DNA of 64,000 bases from Symsagittifera roscoffensis (taxonomy: Eukaryota; Xenacoelomorpha; Acoela; Convolutidae): positions 73,995,345-74,059,344 of the forward strand of contig NC_087062.1 of assembly GCF_963678635.1 (NCBI RefSeq). The letters are read 5' to 3'. Each line of letters starts with the position of its first letter. Position 1 is the stretch's first letter. A program made the position numbers and the translations under genes. Under the pieces are notes generated by a model that saw only the letters and a list, made by a program, of their open reading frames with translations, searched no databases and was not told where the DNA came from. Shown here one piece after another: positions 32,760 to 45,922 of this stretch.

Positions 32760-34972
32760 TCGATTTCATTATTTCTCTATTTTAATGATTCTATCAACAA
32801 TGCACAGTTATATAAAAAATTTATGCAGCAGGTGTTTCTAGCCGATTTAAAAAACCTGAAAGAAGATGCTTAATTTTAAAAAACAGTATCATATTTTTTT
32901 ATAATTTCTCAGTCCGAATCGGATTTTGATCCAAATGCAAAAAATTGTTGAAATAATTTCTTTTTTTTTCATTTTTCAAACAATTTACTTTTTTATGTTT
33001 AATTTTAAGGCAGTATGAGCCACCAAATTAAATCCACTACAGTTTGTACGCTGTTTGAGCTATTATTACGTTACTTCTGTGTTTGTTCTAGTTTTTTGTT
33101 TTTCATTTTTTTTGTTTTACTCTCTGCTTCCAACAGATGGAGTCTAACCTCATGCTCTTAGTTATCTGAAAATATGATTTTGCTTGATACCAAGTGATTA
33201 GATAAGACTGCTTTACTTTTTCACAGACATTTTTACCACTTGTTTTGAATTATTAGTTTATGTTGAATTATTCAAAGTGTAACTGGAAAAAGATAGGTTG
33301 TTATTTTGTTTCGATACATGTTTCCCACTTTTTCAAAATAAATTTATCTCTAAAAGTGTTTTGGATTATAGTGTTAGGTTTTTTGTTGTTGTAGCATAAT
33401 GCACATGTAGTTCTTGCAATAATTTTTAATAACAAATTACACTTCGAAAGACAACTTAATCTTGCATTTTTTCTAGGTCACCAGAACTATTGGGAAAAAT
33501 GCGATTTCATAGCTTAAGTTTTTATTTGGTTTTTTTGATGCGTTGATAAAAATTCCATGATTGATCTGGAAATTCTAGTTCAAATTTTTTTGGCAACAAG
33601 AAAAATTTAAATCGAGTCTAATTTCTTACCTTATCTGAATTATCTATTTATCTGATTACTGAAATTTAAAAAGAGTAGTCACTTTTTGTACCAATGAGTA
33701 GTTCGTTTAAGTTAAGTCTGTCAAATTAGCCTGCTTAAACAAAAAAATAGCATGTTTTGGTGCAACTAGCACTAAATGATGCGGAAAAAAAGAAAGTCTG
33801 CACAATTCGGAAAAAAAGAAAGTCTGCATTTGTTTTCATTTTTCCCCCACGACTCATGTTTTGAAACTTTTTGATTCAACAAGTGGTTTCACAGTAATAA
33901 TTATGAAAACTAAAAATACATGAGAAACTTACCATACGTGAGTTTTAGCACTTCATAAATTTTTTTCGGATTATTGTGTTAGATTTTTTGCTGTTGTAGC
34001 AAAAATTACCTGTAGTTCTTGCAATAACTTGTAATAACAAATTAAACTTCGAAAGACCACTTATTCATGCATTTGTTCTAGGTCATCATAACTGTTGGAA
34101 AAAATGCAATTTCATAGTTTAAATTTTTCGTTTGGTTTTAGCGATGCGTTGATAAAAATTCCATGATTGATCTGAAAATTCTAGTTCAAAGACGAAATTG
34201 GTCTGACCGGAAAAAACTACACAGAGAACAACTATTTGGTCATTATCTTCGAAAAACGGAGCCAAGAGTCCCTTCTTTAATACCGTTCGTTAGTTTAGAT
34301 ACTCTCGCGAAGAGTTTTAGTTAAACCATTTTCTTGCGTGTTTTCCAATGAAACTTTAAAAAACCCTCTATTCTGATGGGATTTTGGCAATCTTTATGAT
34401 TTTCACGAGGAAATCAAACCAAAAATCTACGTTGGTTGACGGCATTCTTTAAAATTTGCCCCATAGAGCCAGCAAAATTAACAAAATGCTTTATCAAGCA
34501 GCAAATCGAAGTTCGGAAAGGCAGTAACTGTCTGACGCGCATTCATGGTATATCATAACTAAGCTTGCTGAGACTTTATGAGCGGATAGAGTAATTATGG
34601 ATGCAAAGTCTGAATAGTTATAGTTTCATAGCTTCAAAACAGTGTTTTAGGCACCTTCCAAGACCAACTATCTAAACTTCGTTGAAAATAGTAAACCAGG
34701 TGATTTTTTTTGTTCCGACGGCGGAAAATGGGGAGGAACTTTGTGTTTTTTAAGAATGCAAGTAGCACAGAATGTTCCAATCATAGTCTTAAAAAATACA
34801 ACATTTCTTCAAGTTTTTTGTCGTTCTTTTTCGGCGTGATGTGATAAAAGGAGCTATACAAAAAGCTGGGGTTAGATATATTCGACAACAATACTAAAAA
34901 CAGCAAATTGAAAAACAACTTTAAGAACAAGAAAAATTACTAGAAAAACAAAAACAAAAAAATGAAAAGCAA

Positions 34973-35053
34973 AATGAAACAAGGATAGCCGGTTACTGTG
35001 CAAGTAGCACAGAATGCTCCGATTATACAGAAACAGGCTATCCTTGTTTCATT
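34973..35053 (+). repeat. Hairpin 2, unit 3
   Basis: Arms 34973-34998 and 35028-35053 pair with a few mismatches; the core has a T to C change relative to the others. Confidence 0.7.
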
Positions 35054-38000
35054 TCGATTTCATAATTTCTCAGTTTTTAAGGTTCCATCAACAATGTAAA
35101 GTGATACAAAAAATTTATGCCGCAGCCGTTTCTAGCCGATTTTTGAGGACCTCAAAGAAGAAGCTTAAATTTAAAAATCAGTATCATTTTTTATAATTTC
35201 TCAGTCCGACTCGGATTTTGATCAAAATCCAAAAAATTGTTAAAATGTTTCCTTTTTTCATTGTTCTTACAATTTTTTTTTTCATGTTAAATTTCAAGGC
35301 AGTATGAGTGTCCAAATTAAATCCACTACCATTTGTACGCTGTTTGAGCTATTATTACATTTCTTCTTTGTTTGTTCTAGTTTTTTTCATTTTTTTTCGT
35401 TTTACTATCAGTCTCCATTGAATGGAGTCTAACCTCACGCTCTTAGTTATCTGAAAATATGATTTTGCTTGATACCAAGTGATTAGATAAGACTGCTTTA
35501 CTTTTTCACAGACATTTTTACCACTTGTTTTGAATTTATCAGTGTATGTTGAATTATTCAAAGTGTAATTGGAAAAAGATAGGTTGTTATTTTGTTTCGA
35601 TACATGTTTCCCAGTTTTTCAAAAAACTAATTAATTTTTTTAAATACTGTTTAAGGTAACTTTTGTTTTGTATGGCAAATGGTTTGAAGGTCTGCTTTAA
35701 ATTTGTGTAAAAGTCAAGGTTTCCAAGGATACTTAATCATTGTTTTCGCAAACTTACTTGTTTTTGTATTTTTCTTTCATAGAACGGTACTGGGATTGTT
35801 TGAAATATTTGAAAACATAAGGTTAGGAAAAAAAAGGTGAGAAGTCAGGAAAGCTTTTGGAGAAAAATTTTCAAATGTGAGTTTTAGCACTTCATAAATT
35901 TTTTTCGGATTATTGTGTTAGATTTTTTGCTGTTGTAGCAAAAATTACCTGTAGTTCTTGCAATAACTTGTAATAACAAATTAAACTTCGAAAGACCACT
36001 TATTCCTGCATTTGTTCTAGGTCATCATAACTGTTGGAAAAAATGCAATTTCATAGTTTAAATTTTTCGTTTGGTTTTAGCGATGCGTTGATAAAAATTC
36101 CATGATTGATCTGAAAATTCTAGTTCAAAGACGAAATTGGTCTGACCGGAAAAAACTACACAGAGAACAACTATTTGGTCATTATCTTCGAAAAACGGAG
36201 CCAAGAGTCCCTTCTTTAATACCGTTCGTTAGTTTAAATACTCTCGCGAAGAGTTTTAATTAAACCATTTTCTTGAGTGTTTTCCAATGAAACTTTAAAA
36301 AACCCTCTATTCTGATGGGATTTTGACAATCTTTATGATTTTCACGAGGAAATCAAACCAAAAATCTACGTTGGTTGACGGCATTCTTTAAAATTTGCCC
36401 CATAGAGCCAGCAAAATTAACAAAATGCTTTATCAAGCAGCAAATCGAAGTTCGGAAAGGCAGTAACTGTCTGACGCGCATTCATGGTATATCATAACTA
36501 AGCTTGCTGAGACTTTATGAGCGGATAGAGTAATTATGGATGCAAAGTCTAAATAATTATAGTTTTATGGCTTCAAAATAGTGTTTTAGGCACCTTCCAA
36601 GACCAACTTTCTAAATTTCGTCGAAACTCTCAAACTAGGTGATTTTTTATAGTTCTGACCTTTGAAAATGGGGAGAAACTTTGTATTCGGGTGTGTTTTT
36701 TAGTTTTTCTTTCTGCTTTTTGCGCAAAATCAGGTACCACAAATAATCATTGGAATGGGTCGAGTAATATATCATACTAGAGCCCTTCCAGTCCTGATTC
36801 GTCTGACTCTCAATTACTCGCAAAATTTTTTCCCAGTGTCGAGAAAAACCGTTTTGAATTTTTGTATTTTGTCTAATTTCAAGCAAATAAATCGAGCGAA
36901 CAAGCTGGTAATAGGCTTATAATAAATAGTTTTGAACGTTTAAAACTAACTATTACCTAGTTTCACGCAAGTAAAATTAGTTACCGAGAACTATTTGAGA
37001 GCCTTCTTAAGAATAAAAAATTAAAAACGAACAAAAAAAGCTTCTGCAAAAGGCGTTTTTAGGCTTTGGAGTTTTTAGGCTTTCACATATGGTCGGAACA
37101 TTTTGTGCTACTTGCACAGCAACCGGATGTCCCTGTTTATCTCCGTTTTTTTTGTAGACCTCTATTTAATTTGAGCTCAACACGTCAATATTTTTCAGGT
37201 GGTCTAAAAATAGTGGGCACTATATCAGATAGTCCCATCACTGGACAGTGGACACTATGTTGTCTTAGGATTTTTAAATTTTCTCTTGAATGTTCGCGTG
37301 GCAGGAAATTTCTAAATTTCACTTCATTTTCTCACATTCTAATTCAATAAAACAAAAAGCGCAAATGGTTCAAAAAATTGGGCTTGATTTGTTTCAAAAT
37401 TGTGTTTTAATTTTAAGAGTTTCCAGTTGATTACCTATTTTGCGGTTGTTACTATCACGAATTTTAGATAGGCTTGAAGACATTGATTGGCTTCATAAAC
37501 GAAGCAAGAATGTAGTGACCAAATTATAGCCCTGTCATTGGGAGAGCTATAATCTGCTAAGGTAAATAGTGGGATAAGGTCAATTTTTTGGGCACGCAGT
37601 TCTTGTTTCATTCTTTAGAGTTGCTATCTTTTAAAGCTAGGGGGACAACAGAAAAGGCGCACATTTTTGATCGCTTAAAAATAAAAATGATGTGTTTTGA
37701 TTTACCCAAAAAGCAATCGATCCACAAGATGAGAATTTCAGATTTTCTTAACGCTTACTAAAAAGATCTGTTGGATATTTTTCATTTGGACATATGTTAT
37801 CAGTGAAGCGGATCAAAAGCGTTGTTACTAAATATCTTTTGAATAGAAAGCAGTCTTCAACCGCACTTGCAAAAAACCTCTCAAATTCTAATAGCCATCA
37901 AAAAAGCATGTGCTTTTATACCAACAGTAATGAAGAATTAGCTTAAAGCGTCAAAACGTGATTGTTTTAATTCCTATTCGAACCAAATCCGATAAAACCG

Positions 38001-38094
38001 CGTCAAATAACACGTGGTCAAAAACTCATTTTTAATCAAGAACTTGTTTATAAAAGCATTGGATAGACTGTATCACCAAGTAGAACCAGCAAAG

Positions 38095-38204
38095 ATGACT
38101 TCTAATAAGGAAAGCTTCCCATGGTTCCCACCCAACGACAACTACCCTCCCATCTTTCCCACTTTTCCCCAGTCTCAGAGACTTGACACAACGCATCTAC
38201 CAAG
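38095..38204 (+). CDS. Small gene, first coding exon, upstream duplicate
   Basis: Starts at ATG 38095 (caaagATG), encodes 36 residues rich in Pro, Phe and Trp (MTSNKESFPWFPPNDNYPPI...), and ends AG before a GTAAGA donor. It would splice in phase to the only second exon (44989). It differs from the copy at 42519 by one silent change (ACA/ACT, Thr), so the reading frame is preserved in both. Whether this distal copy is transcribed is unknown; to be used it would have to skip the proximal copy or include an extra exon. Confidence 0.6.
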
Positions 38205-39332
38205 GTAAGATAATGAGCAAGCATATAAATATCTTTTCCATGGCATATGCACTCTCGCCAAATTTTTGATTCTCCTCACCCCAAAAAATGAGTGATAATA
38301 TGAAAGGATGAAAAAATAATGTTACGCTTTATGATGAAATTTCATCGTTTATTAGTAATACGGCGACGCAGTGAAAAAATCCAAGCTAGGAAATCCAAAT
38401 TTGAGGACTATAAAACCGCAGCCAAATTATGTGGAAACCTTGTTTGTGGGCTGAGGTTTTTTAATGATAACTCCCATGAAAGCTGTTTCCACTTCGCGCA
38501 ATAATTTACTATATAGCAAAATACATCGCTGTTTTAAAAAATCCGGAAGGAAAAAAGACATTCTAATTCGTGAAAAGTTTCAAAAACCAGATATAACAGA
38601 TATTGCATTGGTTTTTCAAAAATGGTTTGTTTTGATTGGTTTTGAATTGATTTTTCAAAATTGGTGGATTTTTTTCGGTTCTTCTTTTGTCGGCAATGAA
38701 AACAGTTTTAATCTCAGCTGATGATGCAATAACCATAAGTTACCAGAATTTCTGCGCCTCAGAAAATGTTTGAAGAGAGTAGAGCTTCTGAGAAGCTTCT
38801 GGTATAATCAGATTGCGCATTCAAAAACACATTCAAATTTGGAAATGAGACTGAAAAATAGACTGATTAAACTGCGTATTTTGAATATTTTAAGCAGATT
38901 TCGCAACGGGCCGAGTACCAATTTGTCGCGGAATCCTCAATAATGCTAGTTTTCTGCAATTTTCTCACTTTTTTGAATTCCACGATCAGTTAGCTGGAAA
39001 ATGGCGGAATAAAAACAGACGAAACAGTTTGCGGTATCCGGATCAGTTTGTGGAATCCACAAATAAAATATACTCATTACTTTCTGTAAAAAAAAACATT
39101 TTGCGGAATCCACTTACAATTTGCGAATCCAGAACAACTAGCTACATTCGCTAGTTGTAAATGGAATCCACCTACAACTTGAAATATATTTGAAGATTTG
39201 TCTCTGGTTTCTTGTGACCTACAAAGACTAAATTGTGTCCCTATCTAGTGCATACTTGGGCCTCGTGAAGTCAATTGTCTGTTTATTTTTCTCGGTTTAT
39301 TTAACACACACTTGGCAATTTTTTTACAACTA

Positions 39333-39742
39333 TGGAACCTGATCTAAACTATATTTTATGATTGGATAAATTAGATATTTTACCACTGTAAAGTATTTAA
39401 TATTAACCAATCATGATCTATCTAACTAACAACCCACTTATTTGTAAGTGCTGAAATTACTTGTAATTTCAGCACCAGAGAGATTTGAATTTAACTTAGA
39501 AATTAGTTGTCTCTCCAAGAGAACTTCAGCAGCCGCAACAAACCAGTATACCCTAGATCTATTGAGCCTAGCAGAGACTAGTTAAACACCCTGAGACTAG
39601 AAAGTATAAGAGTAAGATTAGGATCGGTATTAGACTAAGAAGTTGCACGAATCTATCCGGCCGAAAATAAGATAGCGTGACGAGCAGACGGTGTACCCTA
39701 TCCGAAATTACTCTATGAGTTAACCACATCGGTCCTAACTCA
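39333..39742. mobile_element. Solo LTR, 410 bp
   Basis: Begins TGGAACCTGATC and ends CTAACTCA, flanked by a 4-bp direct repeat ACTA (39329-39332 and 39743-39746). The other tandem copy has the empty site with a single ACTA at 43790-43793, which fixes the boundaries. No internal coding sequence, so a solo LTR left by recombination is the simplest reading; the element is unrelated to the 213-bp LTRs further right. Confidence 0.8.
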
Positions 39743-42518
39743 ACTAGTTGAATTAATTTTTTCAAACCATTATTCGATATTTTACTGTGATAATTTTGAA
39801 AAGTAAAACTATTGCAAAACCTTTTTTTTTAATTTTTAGATCTAAGACTTTTAAGCAATTTGATTAAAATTTTGTCTAGTTGGCAACAAGAAAAATTTAA
39901 ATCGAGTCTAATTTCTTACCTTATCTGAATTATCTATTTATCTGATTACTGAAATTTAAAAAGAGTAGTCACTTTTTGTACCAATGAGTAGTTCGTTTAA
40001 GTTAAGTCTGTCAAATTAGCCTGCTTAAACAAAAAAATAGCATGTTTTGGTGCAACTAGCACTAAATGATGCGGAAAAAAAGAAAGTCTGCACAATTCGG
40101 AAAAAAAGAAAGTCTGCATTTGTTTTCATTTTTCCCCCACGACTCATGTTTTGAAACTTTTTGATTCAACAAGTGGTTTCACAGTAATAATTATGAAAAC
40201 TAAAAATACATGAGAAACTTACCATACGTGAGTTTTAGCACTTCATAAATTTTTTTCGGATTATTGTGTTAGATTTTTTGCTGTTGTAGCAAAAATTACC
40301 TGTAGTTCTTGCAATAACTTGTAATAACAAATTAAACTTCGAAAGACCACTTATTCATGCATTTGTTCTAGGTCATCATAACTGTTGGAAAAAATGCAAT
40401 TTCATAGTTTAAATTTTTCGTTTGGTTTTAGCGATGCGTTGATAAAAATTCCATGATTGATCTGAAAATTCTAGTTCAAAGACGAAATTGGTCTGACCGG
40501 AAAAAACTACACAGAGAACAACTATTTGGTCATTATCTTCGAAAAACGGAGCCAAGAGTCCCTTCTTTAATACCGTTCGTTAGTTTAGATACTCTCGCGA
40601 AGAGTTTTAGTTAAACCATTTTCTTGCGTGTTTTCCAATGAAACTTTAAAAAACCCTCTATTCTGATGGGATTTTGGCAATCTTTATGATTTTCACGAGG
40701 AAATCAAACCAAAAATCTACGTTGGTTGACGGCATTCTTTAAAATTTGCCCCATAGAGCCAGCAAAATTAACAAAATGCTTTATCAAGCAGCAAATTGAA
40801 GTTCGGAAAGGCAGTAACTGTCTGACGCGCATTCATGGTGTATCATAACTAAGCTTGCTGAGACTTTATGAGCGGATAGAGTAATTATGGATGCAAAGTC
40901 TAAATAATTATAGTTTTATGGCTTCAAAATAGTGTTTTAGGCACCTTCCAAGACCAACTTTCTAAATTTCGTCGAAACTCTCAAACTAGGTGATTTTTTA
41001 TAGTTCTGACCTTTGAAAATGGGGAGAAACTTTGTATTCGGGTGTGTTTTTTAGTTTTTCTTTCTGCTTTTTGCGCGAAATCAGGTACCACAAACAATCA
41101 TTGGAATGGGTCGAGTAATATATCATACTAGAGCCCTTCCAGTCTTGATTCGTCTGACTCTCAATTACTCGCAAAATTTTTTCCCAGTGTCGAGAAAAAC
41201 CGTTTTGAATTTTTGTAATTTGTCTAATTTCAAGCAAATAAATTGAGCGAACAAGCTGGTAATAGGCTTATAATAAATAGTTTTGAACGTTTAAAACTAA
41301 CTATTACCTAGTTTCACGCAAGTAAAATTAGTTACCGAGAACTATTTGAGAGCCTTCTTAAGAATAAAAGATTAAAAACGAACAAAAAAAACTTCTGCCA
41401 AAATTTTGAAAAAAGGCGTTTTTAGTCTTTAGAGTTTTTAGGTTTTCGCTTAGATTCTCTCATCACACCATAAACAAAAGACCTTTCTTGTTGTTTTTTA
41501 TTCAGATATGGTCGGAACATTCTGTGCTACTTGCACAGCAAACGGCTGTCCCTGTTTATCTCTGTTTTTTTTTTGTTGTAGACCTCTATTTAATTTGAGC
41601 TCAACACGTCAATATTTTTCAGGTGGTCTAAAGATAGTGGGCACTATATCAGATAGTTACATCACTGGACAGTGGACACTATGTTGTCTTAGGATTTTTA
41701 AATTTTCTCTTGAATGTTCGCGTGGCAGGAAATTTCTAAATTTCACTTCATTTTCTCACATTCTAATTCAATAAAACAAAAAGCGCAAATGGTTCAAAAA
41801 ATTGGGCTTGATTTGTTTCAAAATTGTGTTTTAATTTTAAGAGTTTCCAGTTGATTACCTATTTTGCGGTTGTTACTATCACGAATTTTAGATAGGCTTG
41901 AAGACATTGATTGGCTTCATAAACGAAGCAAGAATGTAGTGACCAAATTATAGCCCTGTCATTGGGAGAGCTATAATCTGCTAAGGTAAATAGTGGGATA
42001 AGGTCAATTTTTTGGGCACGCAGTTCTTGTTTCATTCTTTAGAGTTGCTATCTTTTAAAGCTAGGGGGACAACAGAAAAGGCGCACATTTTTGATCGCTT
42101 AAAAATAAAAATGATGTGTTTTGATTTACCCAAAAAGCAATCGATCCACAAGATGAGAATTTCAGATTTTCTTAACGCTTACTAAAAAGATCTGTTGGAT
42201 ATTTTTCATTTGGACATATGTTATCAGTGAAGCGGATCAAAAGCGTTGTTACTAAATATCTTTTGAATAGAAAGCAGTCTTCAACCGCACTTGCAAAAAA
42301 CCTCTCAAATTCTAATAGCCATCAAAAAAGCATGTGCTTTTATACCAACAGTAATGAAGAATTAGCTTAAAGCGTTAAAACGTGATTGTTTTAATTCCTA
42401 TTCGAACCAAATCCGATAAAACCGCGTCAAATAACACGTGGTCAAAAACTCATTTTTAATCAAGAACTTGTTTATAAAAGCATTGGATAGACTGTATCAC
42501 CAAGTAGAACCAGCAAAG

Positions 42519-42628
42519 ATGACTTCTAATAAGGAAAGCTTCCCATGGTTCCCACCCAACGACAACTACCCTCCCATCTTTCCCACTTTTCCCCAGTCTC
42601 AGAGACTTGACACTACGCATCTACCAAG
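42519..42628 (+). CDS. Small gene, first coding exon, downstream duplicate
   Basis: Identical protein to the copy at 38095. Nearest to exon 2 (intron 42629-44988), so the more likely functional first exon. Donor GTAAGA, phase 2. Confidence 0.68.
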
Positions 42629-43450
42629 GTAAGATAATGAGCAAGCATATAAATATCTTTTCCATGGCATATGCACTCTCGCCAAATTTTTGATTCTCCT
42701 CACCCCAAAAAATGAGTGATAATGTGAAAGGATGAATGAATAATGTTACGCTTTATGATGAAGTTTCATCGTTTATTGGTAATACGGGCGACGCAGTGAA
42801 AAAATCCAAGCTAGGAAATCCAAATTTGAGGACTATAAAAACGCAGCAAAATTATGTGGAAACCTTGTTTGTGGGCTGAGGTTTTTTAATGATAACTCCC
42901 ATGAAAGCTGTTTCCACTTCGCGCAATAATTTACTATATAGCAAAATACATCGCTGTTTTAAAAAATCCGGAAGGAAAAAAGACATTCTAATTCGTGAAA
43001 AGTTTCGAAAACCAGATATAACCGATATTGCATTGGTTTTTCAAAAATGGTTTGTTTTGATTAGTTTTAAATTGATTTTTCAAAATTGGTGGATTTTTTT
43101 CGGTTCTTCTTTTGTCGGCAATGAAAACAGTTTTAATCTCAGCTGATGATGCGATAACCATAAGTTACCAAAATTTCTGCGCCTCAGGAAATGTTTGAAG
43201 AGAGTAGAGCTTCTGAGAAGCTTCTGGTATAATCAGATTGCGCATTCAAAAACACATTCAAATTTGGAAATGAGACTTAAAAATAGACTGAACAAACTGA
43301 GTATTTTGAGAATTTTAAGCAGATTTCGCAACGGGCCGAATACCAATTTGTCGCGGAATCCTCAATAATGCTAGTTTTCTGCAATTTCCTCACTTTTTTG
43401 AATTCCACGATCAATTAGCTGAAAAATGGCGAAAAAAACAGACGAAACAG

Positions 43451-43635
43451 TTTGCGGTATCCGGATCAGTTTGTGGAATCCACAAATAAAATATACTCAT
43501 TACTTTCTGTAAAAAAACATTTTGCGGAATCTACTTACGTTTGTGGAATCCACATAAAATTTGCGGAATCCACTTACAATTTGCGGAATCCAGAACAACT
43601 AGCTACATTCGCTAGTTGTAAATGGAATCAACCTA
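43451..43635 (+). repeat. Minisatellite, GGAATCCAC-type units
   Basis: Imperfect units of about 20-25 bases containing 'tttg.ggaatccac.tac'. The downstream tandem copy has more units (43451-43635) than the corresponding place in the upstream copy (39025-39180). Confidence 0.65.
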
Positions 43636-44988
43636 CAACTTGAAATATATTTGAAGATTTGTCTCTGGTTCCTTGTGACCTACAATGACTAAATTGTGTC
43701 CCTATCTAGTGCATACTTGGGCCTCGTAAAGTCAATGGTCTGCTTATTTTTTCTCGGTTTAGTTAACACACATTTGGCAATTTTTTACAACTAGTTGAAT
43801 TAATTTTTTCAAACTATTATTCGATATTTTACTGCGATATTTTTGAAAAGTAAAACTATTGCAAAACCTTTTTTTGAAATTTTTAGATCTAAGATCAAAA
43901 TTTTGTCTAGTTGGCAACAAGAAAAATTTAAATCGAGTCTCATTTCTTACATTATCTGAATTATCTATTCATCTGATTAATGAAATTTAAAAAGAGTAGT
44001 CACTTTTTGTACCAATGAGTAGTTCGTTTAAGTTAAGTCTGTCAAATTAGCCTGCTTAAACAAAAAAAATAGCATGTTTTGGTGCAACTAGCACTAAATG
44101 ATACGGAAAAAAAGAAAGTCTGCACAATTCGGAAAAAAAGAAAGTCTGCATTTGTTTTCATTTTTCCCCCACGACTCATGTTTTGAAACTTTTTGATTCA
44201 ACAAGTGGTTTCACAGTAATAATTATGAAAACTAAAAATACATGAGTTAGCCTAACTAGCCAGCATGCCAGTTTTTATAATGAGCAAAGGATGTGAAAAA
44301 AATAAGGTAAAAGAAAAGTATTGGAAGAGAAGAAAAATAGTCCGTTCACATAAAAACTGCCGAATGAGAAAAAATAATTGTGCTAAAGTCATATAAAATT
44401 GAAAAAAAAAAGATAGCTGAGAGTTCAAATACTCTTTGTGTTCTTCATTTAAGTAGTGTCATTTAGTTTCGAGGACGGAAAATTCAAAACAATAGTTACT
44501 GAAACTAAGAAAAAGTTTGACTTTTTATTTTTCAATCCGAATCGCGGCTAAAAGATTATTATCTAAAATTCCAAATTTGCCGTTCTACTAGTTTTTTCTT
44601 GAGTAAGGTAAAATTAGGGGAAAACATAAGCTACTCCGTAGTTTCTTCCCGCTCGGCGAAGTGGTCGGAGCAATTAGTGTGTTATAGAATGAATACGTCT
44701 CCCCTTGAACATGTTTTTAAATACTATGAAACGTAAATAGATTCCAGTTGTTTCGCATTCTTCATTTTTCAGACTTTTCCATTGAATCCCTCCTCAATCT
44801 AGTAGCGTAAAATTTGTATCTTCCACCGTGTGATTCTATTATTATGGGGTAGAGGTAGTATACTTATCTGGGGGCTTGCTATAGTCAGAAAAAGTCTGTT
44901 TTTTTTCGATGCTCGAACACTGGTATGTAATATATTTTTTATTCATTTATAGAAAATTAAATACAGATTTTTAAATTGATTTATCCAG

Positions 44989-45205
44989 GTACCAGGAGCC
45001 AGTGAACATAATCATGCGACCCAAGATGTATGCGGCAGATACGATGCCCCGGATCGACCGCAATGTGCGACCAGTAGTGGGAGGATACCCTACTTGCGGC
45101 ACGTATCCGCGGGACATTCCGACTGCACCCAATCCTGCATTGAAACAGACGATGAACTTCTCTCATGCTGGACTGAAAGGAAGAGCGGAAGGCTACAACC
45201 ACTAG
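44989..45205 (+). CDS. Small gene, second (last) exon
   Basis: Acceptor gatttatccag. With either first exon it completes a 108-residue protein (codon AG|G, Arg). It contains YQEPVNIIMRPKMYA, DTMPRIDRNVRPVVGGYP and a Gly/His-rich end (GLKGRAEGYNH), stop TAG. The sequence is basic and proline-rich without membrane segments or a signal peptide. The length and short Pro/Tyr/Arg-rich motifs recall small ciliary or sperm microtubule-associated proteins, but I could not match a named family, so no function is assigned. GC content and codon use are like the AP3M exons and unlike the flanking DNA, which supports a real gene. Confidence 0.65.
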
Positions 45206-45922
45206 TGAAATCCAATTTGATAACCACGCAATCGACACAAATAACTGCCTAAACAAGAATCGACAAACTGCCGCAAATTCATTTTTTTGAAGATACTAAC
45301 GAAAGAATTTATGTAACGATATCATATATGATGTTTATTCTGCGAACGAGCAATGTCCACCGTCTTACGCCTAAGCAAAAAATTTCCCCCAATTAGTTTT
45401 TCAAAATGTCCTTCGGATTAAAATTTCGGGTAAATTTGTCCGTTCATGAAAATTTAGCTCCCTTATGAACGTTTTTCGTATTCAGACTTAAGGTAATCCG
45501 CGATTGTTGCCTTAGAAAATTAATTTATACAAATAATATATTAAACTTAAGCAACTCTTACTAAATTTTTTCTCCAGCGAGCAAGAAAACTGCAACTTCT
45601 CGCTGAAGAAAAAGTTCAAATCTGGACAAAACAAGCCAGCTGTTTCTTTCGTTCTCAACCCGAATCAGGTAGAAAACAAACTTAAGCGCCGAGATCATAA
45701 GATCAAAATTTGGCGTTGAAATACGTTGAGATGTATTTTGGCGTTGAGATAATAAGATCAAATATTTGATCTACTGCCATCGGCATGTTTTTGTGCGAGG
45801 AGAGACATAGAGCTTCAAATTGGCGTCATACATGGAACAAATTTTCTGCAGTCTTAAGCACAAAAAAGCGTTTAGAAAAGGATGCAATAATGGTCATCCT
45901 TTTGAAACGATGCCAAGCCAAT
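45206..45922. other. Intergenic
   Basis: 3'UTR of the small gene, then AT-rich sequence; nothing recognised. Confidence 0.4.

Larger units (their letters stand above)
30480..35640 (+). repeat. Three tandem units carrying paired hairpins
   Basis: Units start with 'ccttccaagaccaactatctaaa' near 30686, 32369 and 34655. Each carries hairpin 1, then about 200 bases later hairpin 2, then a shared 650-base tail ('cagtccgaatcggattttgatc', 'agtatgagccaccaaatt', 'gcttccaacagatggagtctaacctc'). Blocks of about 690 bases ('gattattgtgttagattttttgctgttgtagca' onward) at 31680-32368, 33945-34654, 35885-36593 and 40236-40940 link the units to the larger duplication on the right. Confidence 0.8.
35877..44246 (+). 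repeat. Tandem duplication of about 4 kb
   Basis: Copy 1 about 35877-40227 and copy 2 about 40228-44246, highly similar with scattered substitutions and small indels. Offsets drift from 4350 to 4424 because of small insertions, including about 75 bases near 41396-41505 in copy 2 that are absent or different in copy 1. Copy 1 contains an extra 414 bases, a solo LTR plus its target duplication. Both copies contain a first coding exon (38095-38204, 42519-42628). Confidence 0.88.

Noticed and set aside
30480-35640. CRISPR-like array of palindromic repeats
   Set aside because: Eukaryotic setting, units of 1-2 kb, and no regular short spacers.
38014-38094. Upstream extension of the small gene's first exon
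   Set aside because: It would begin with GTG; the first ATG in the frame is 38095 with acceptable context.
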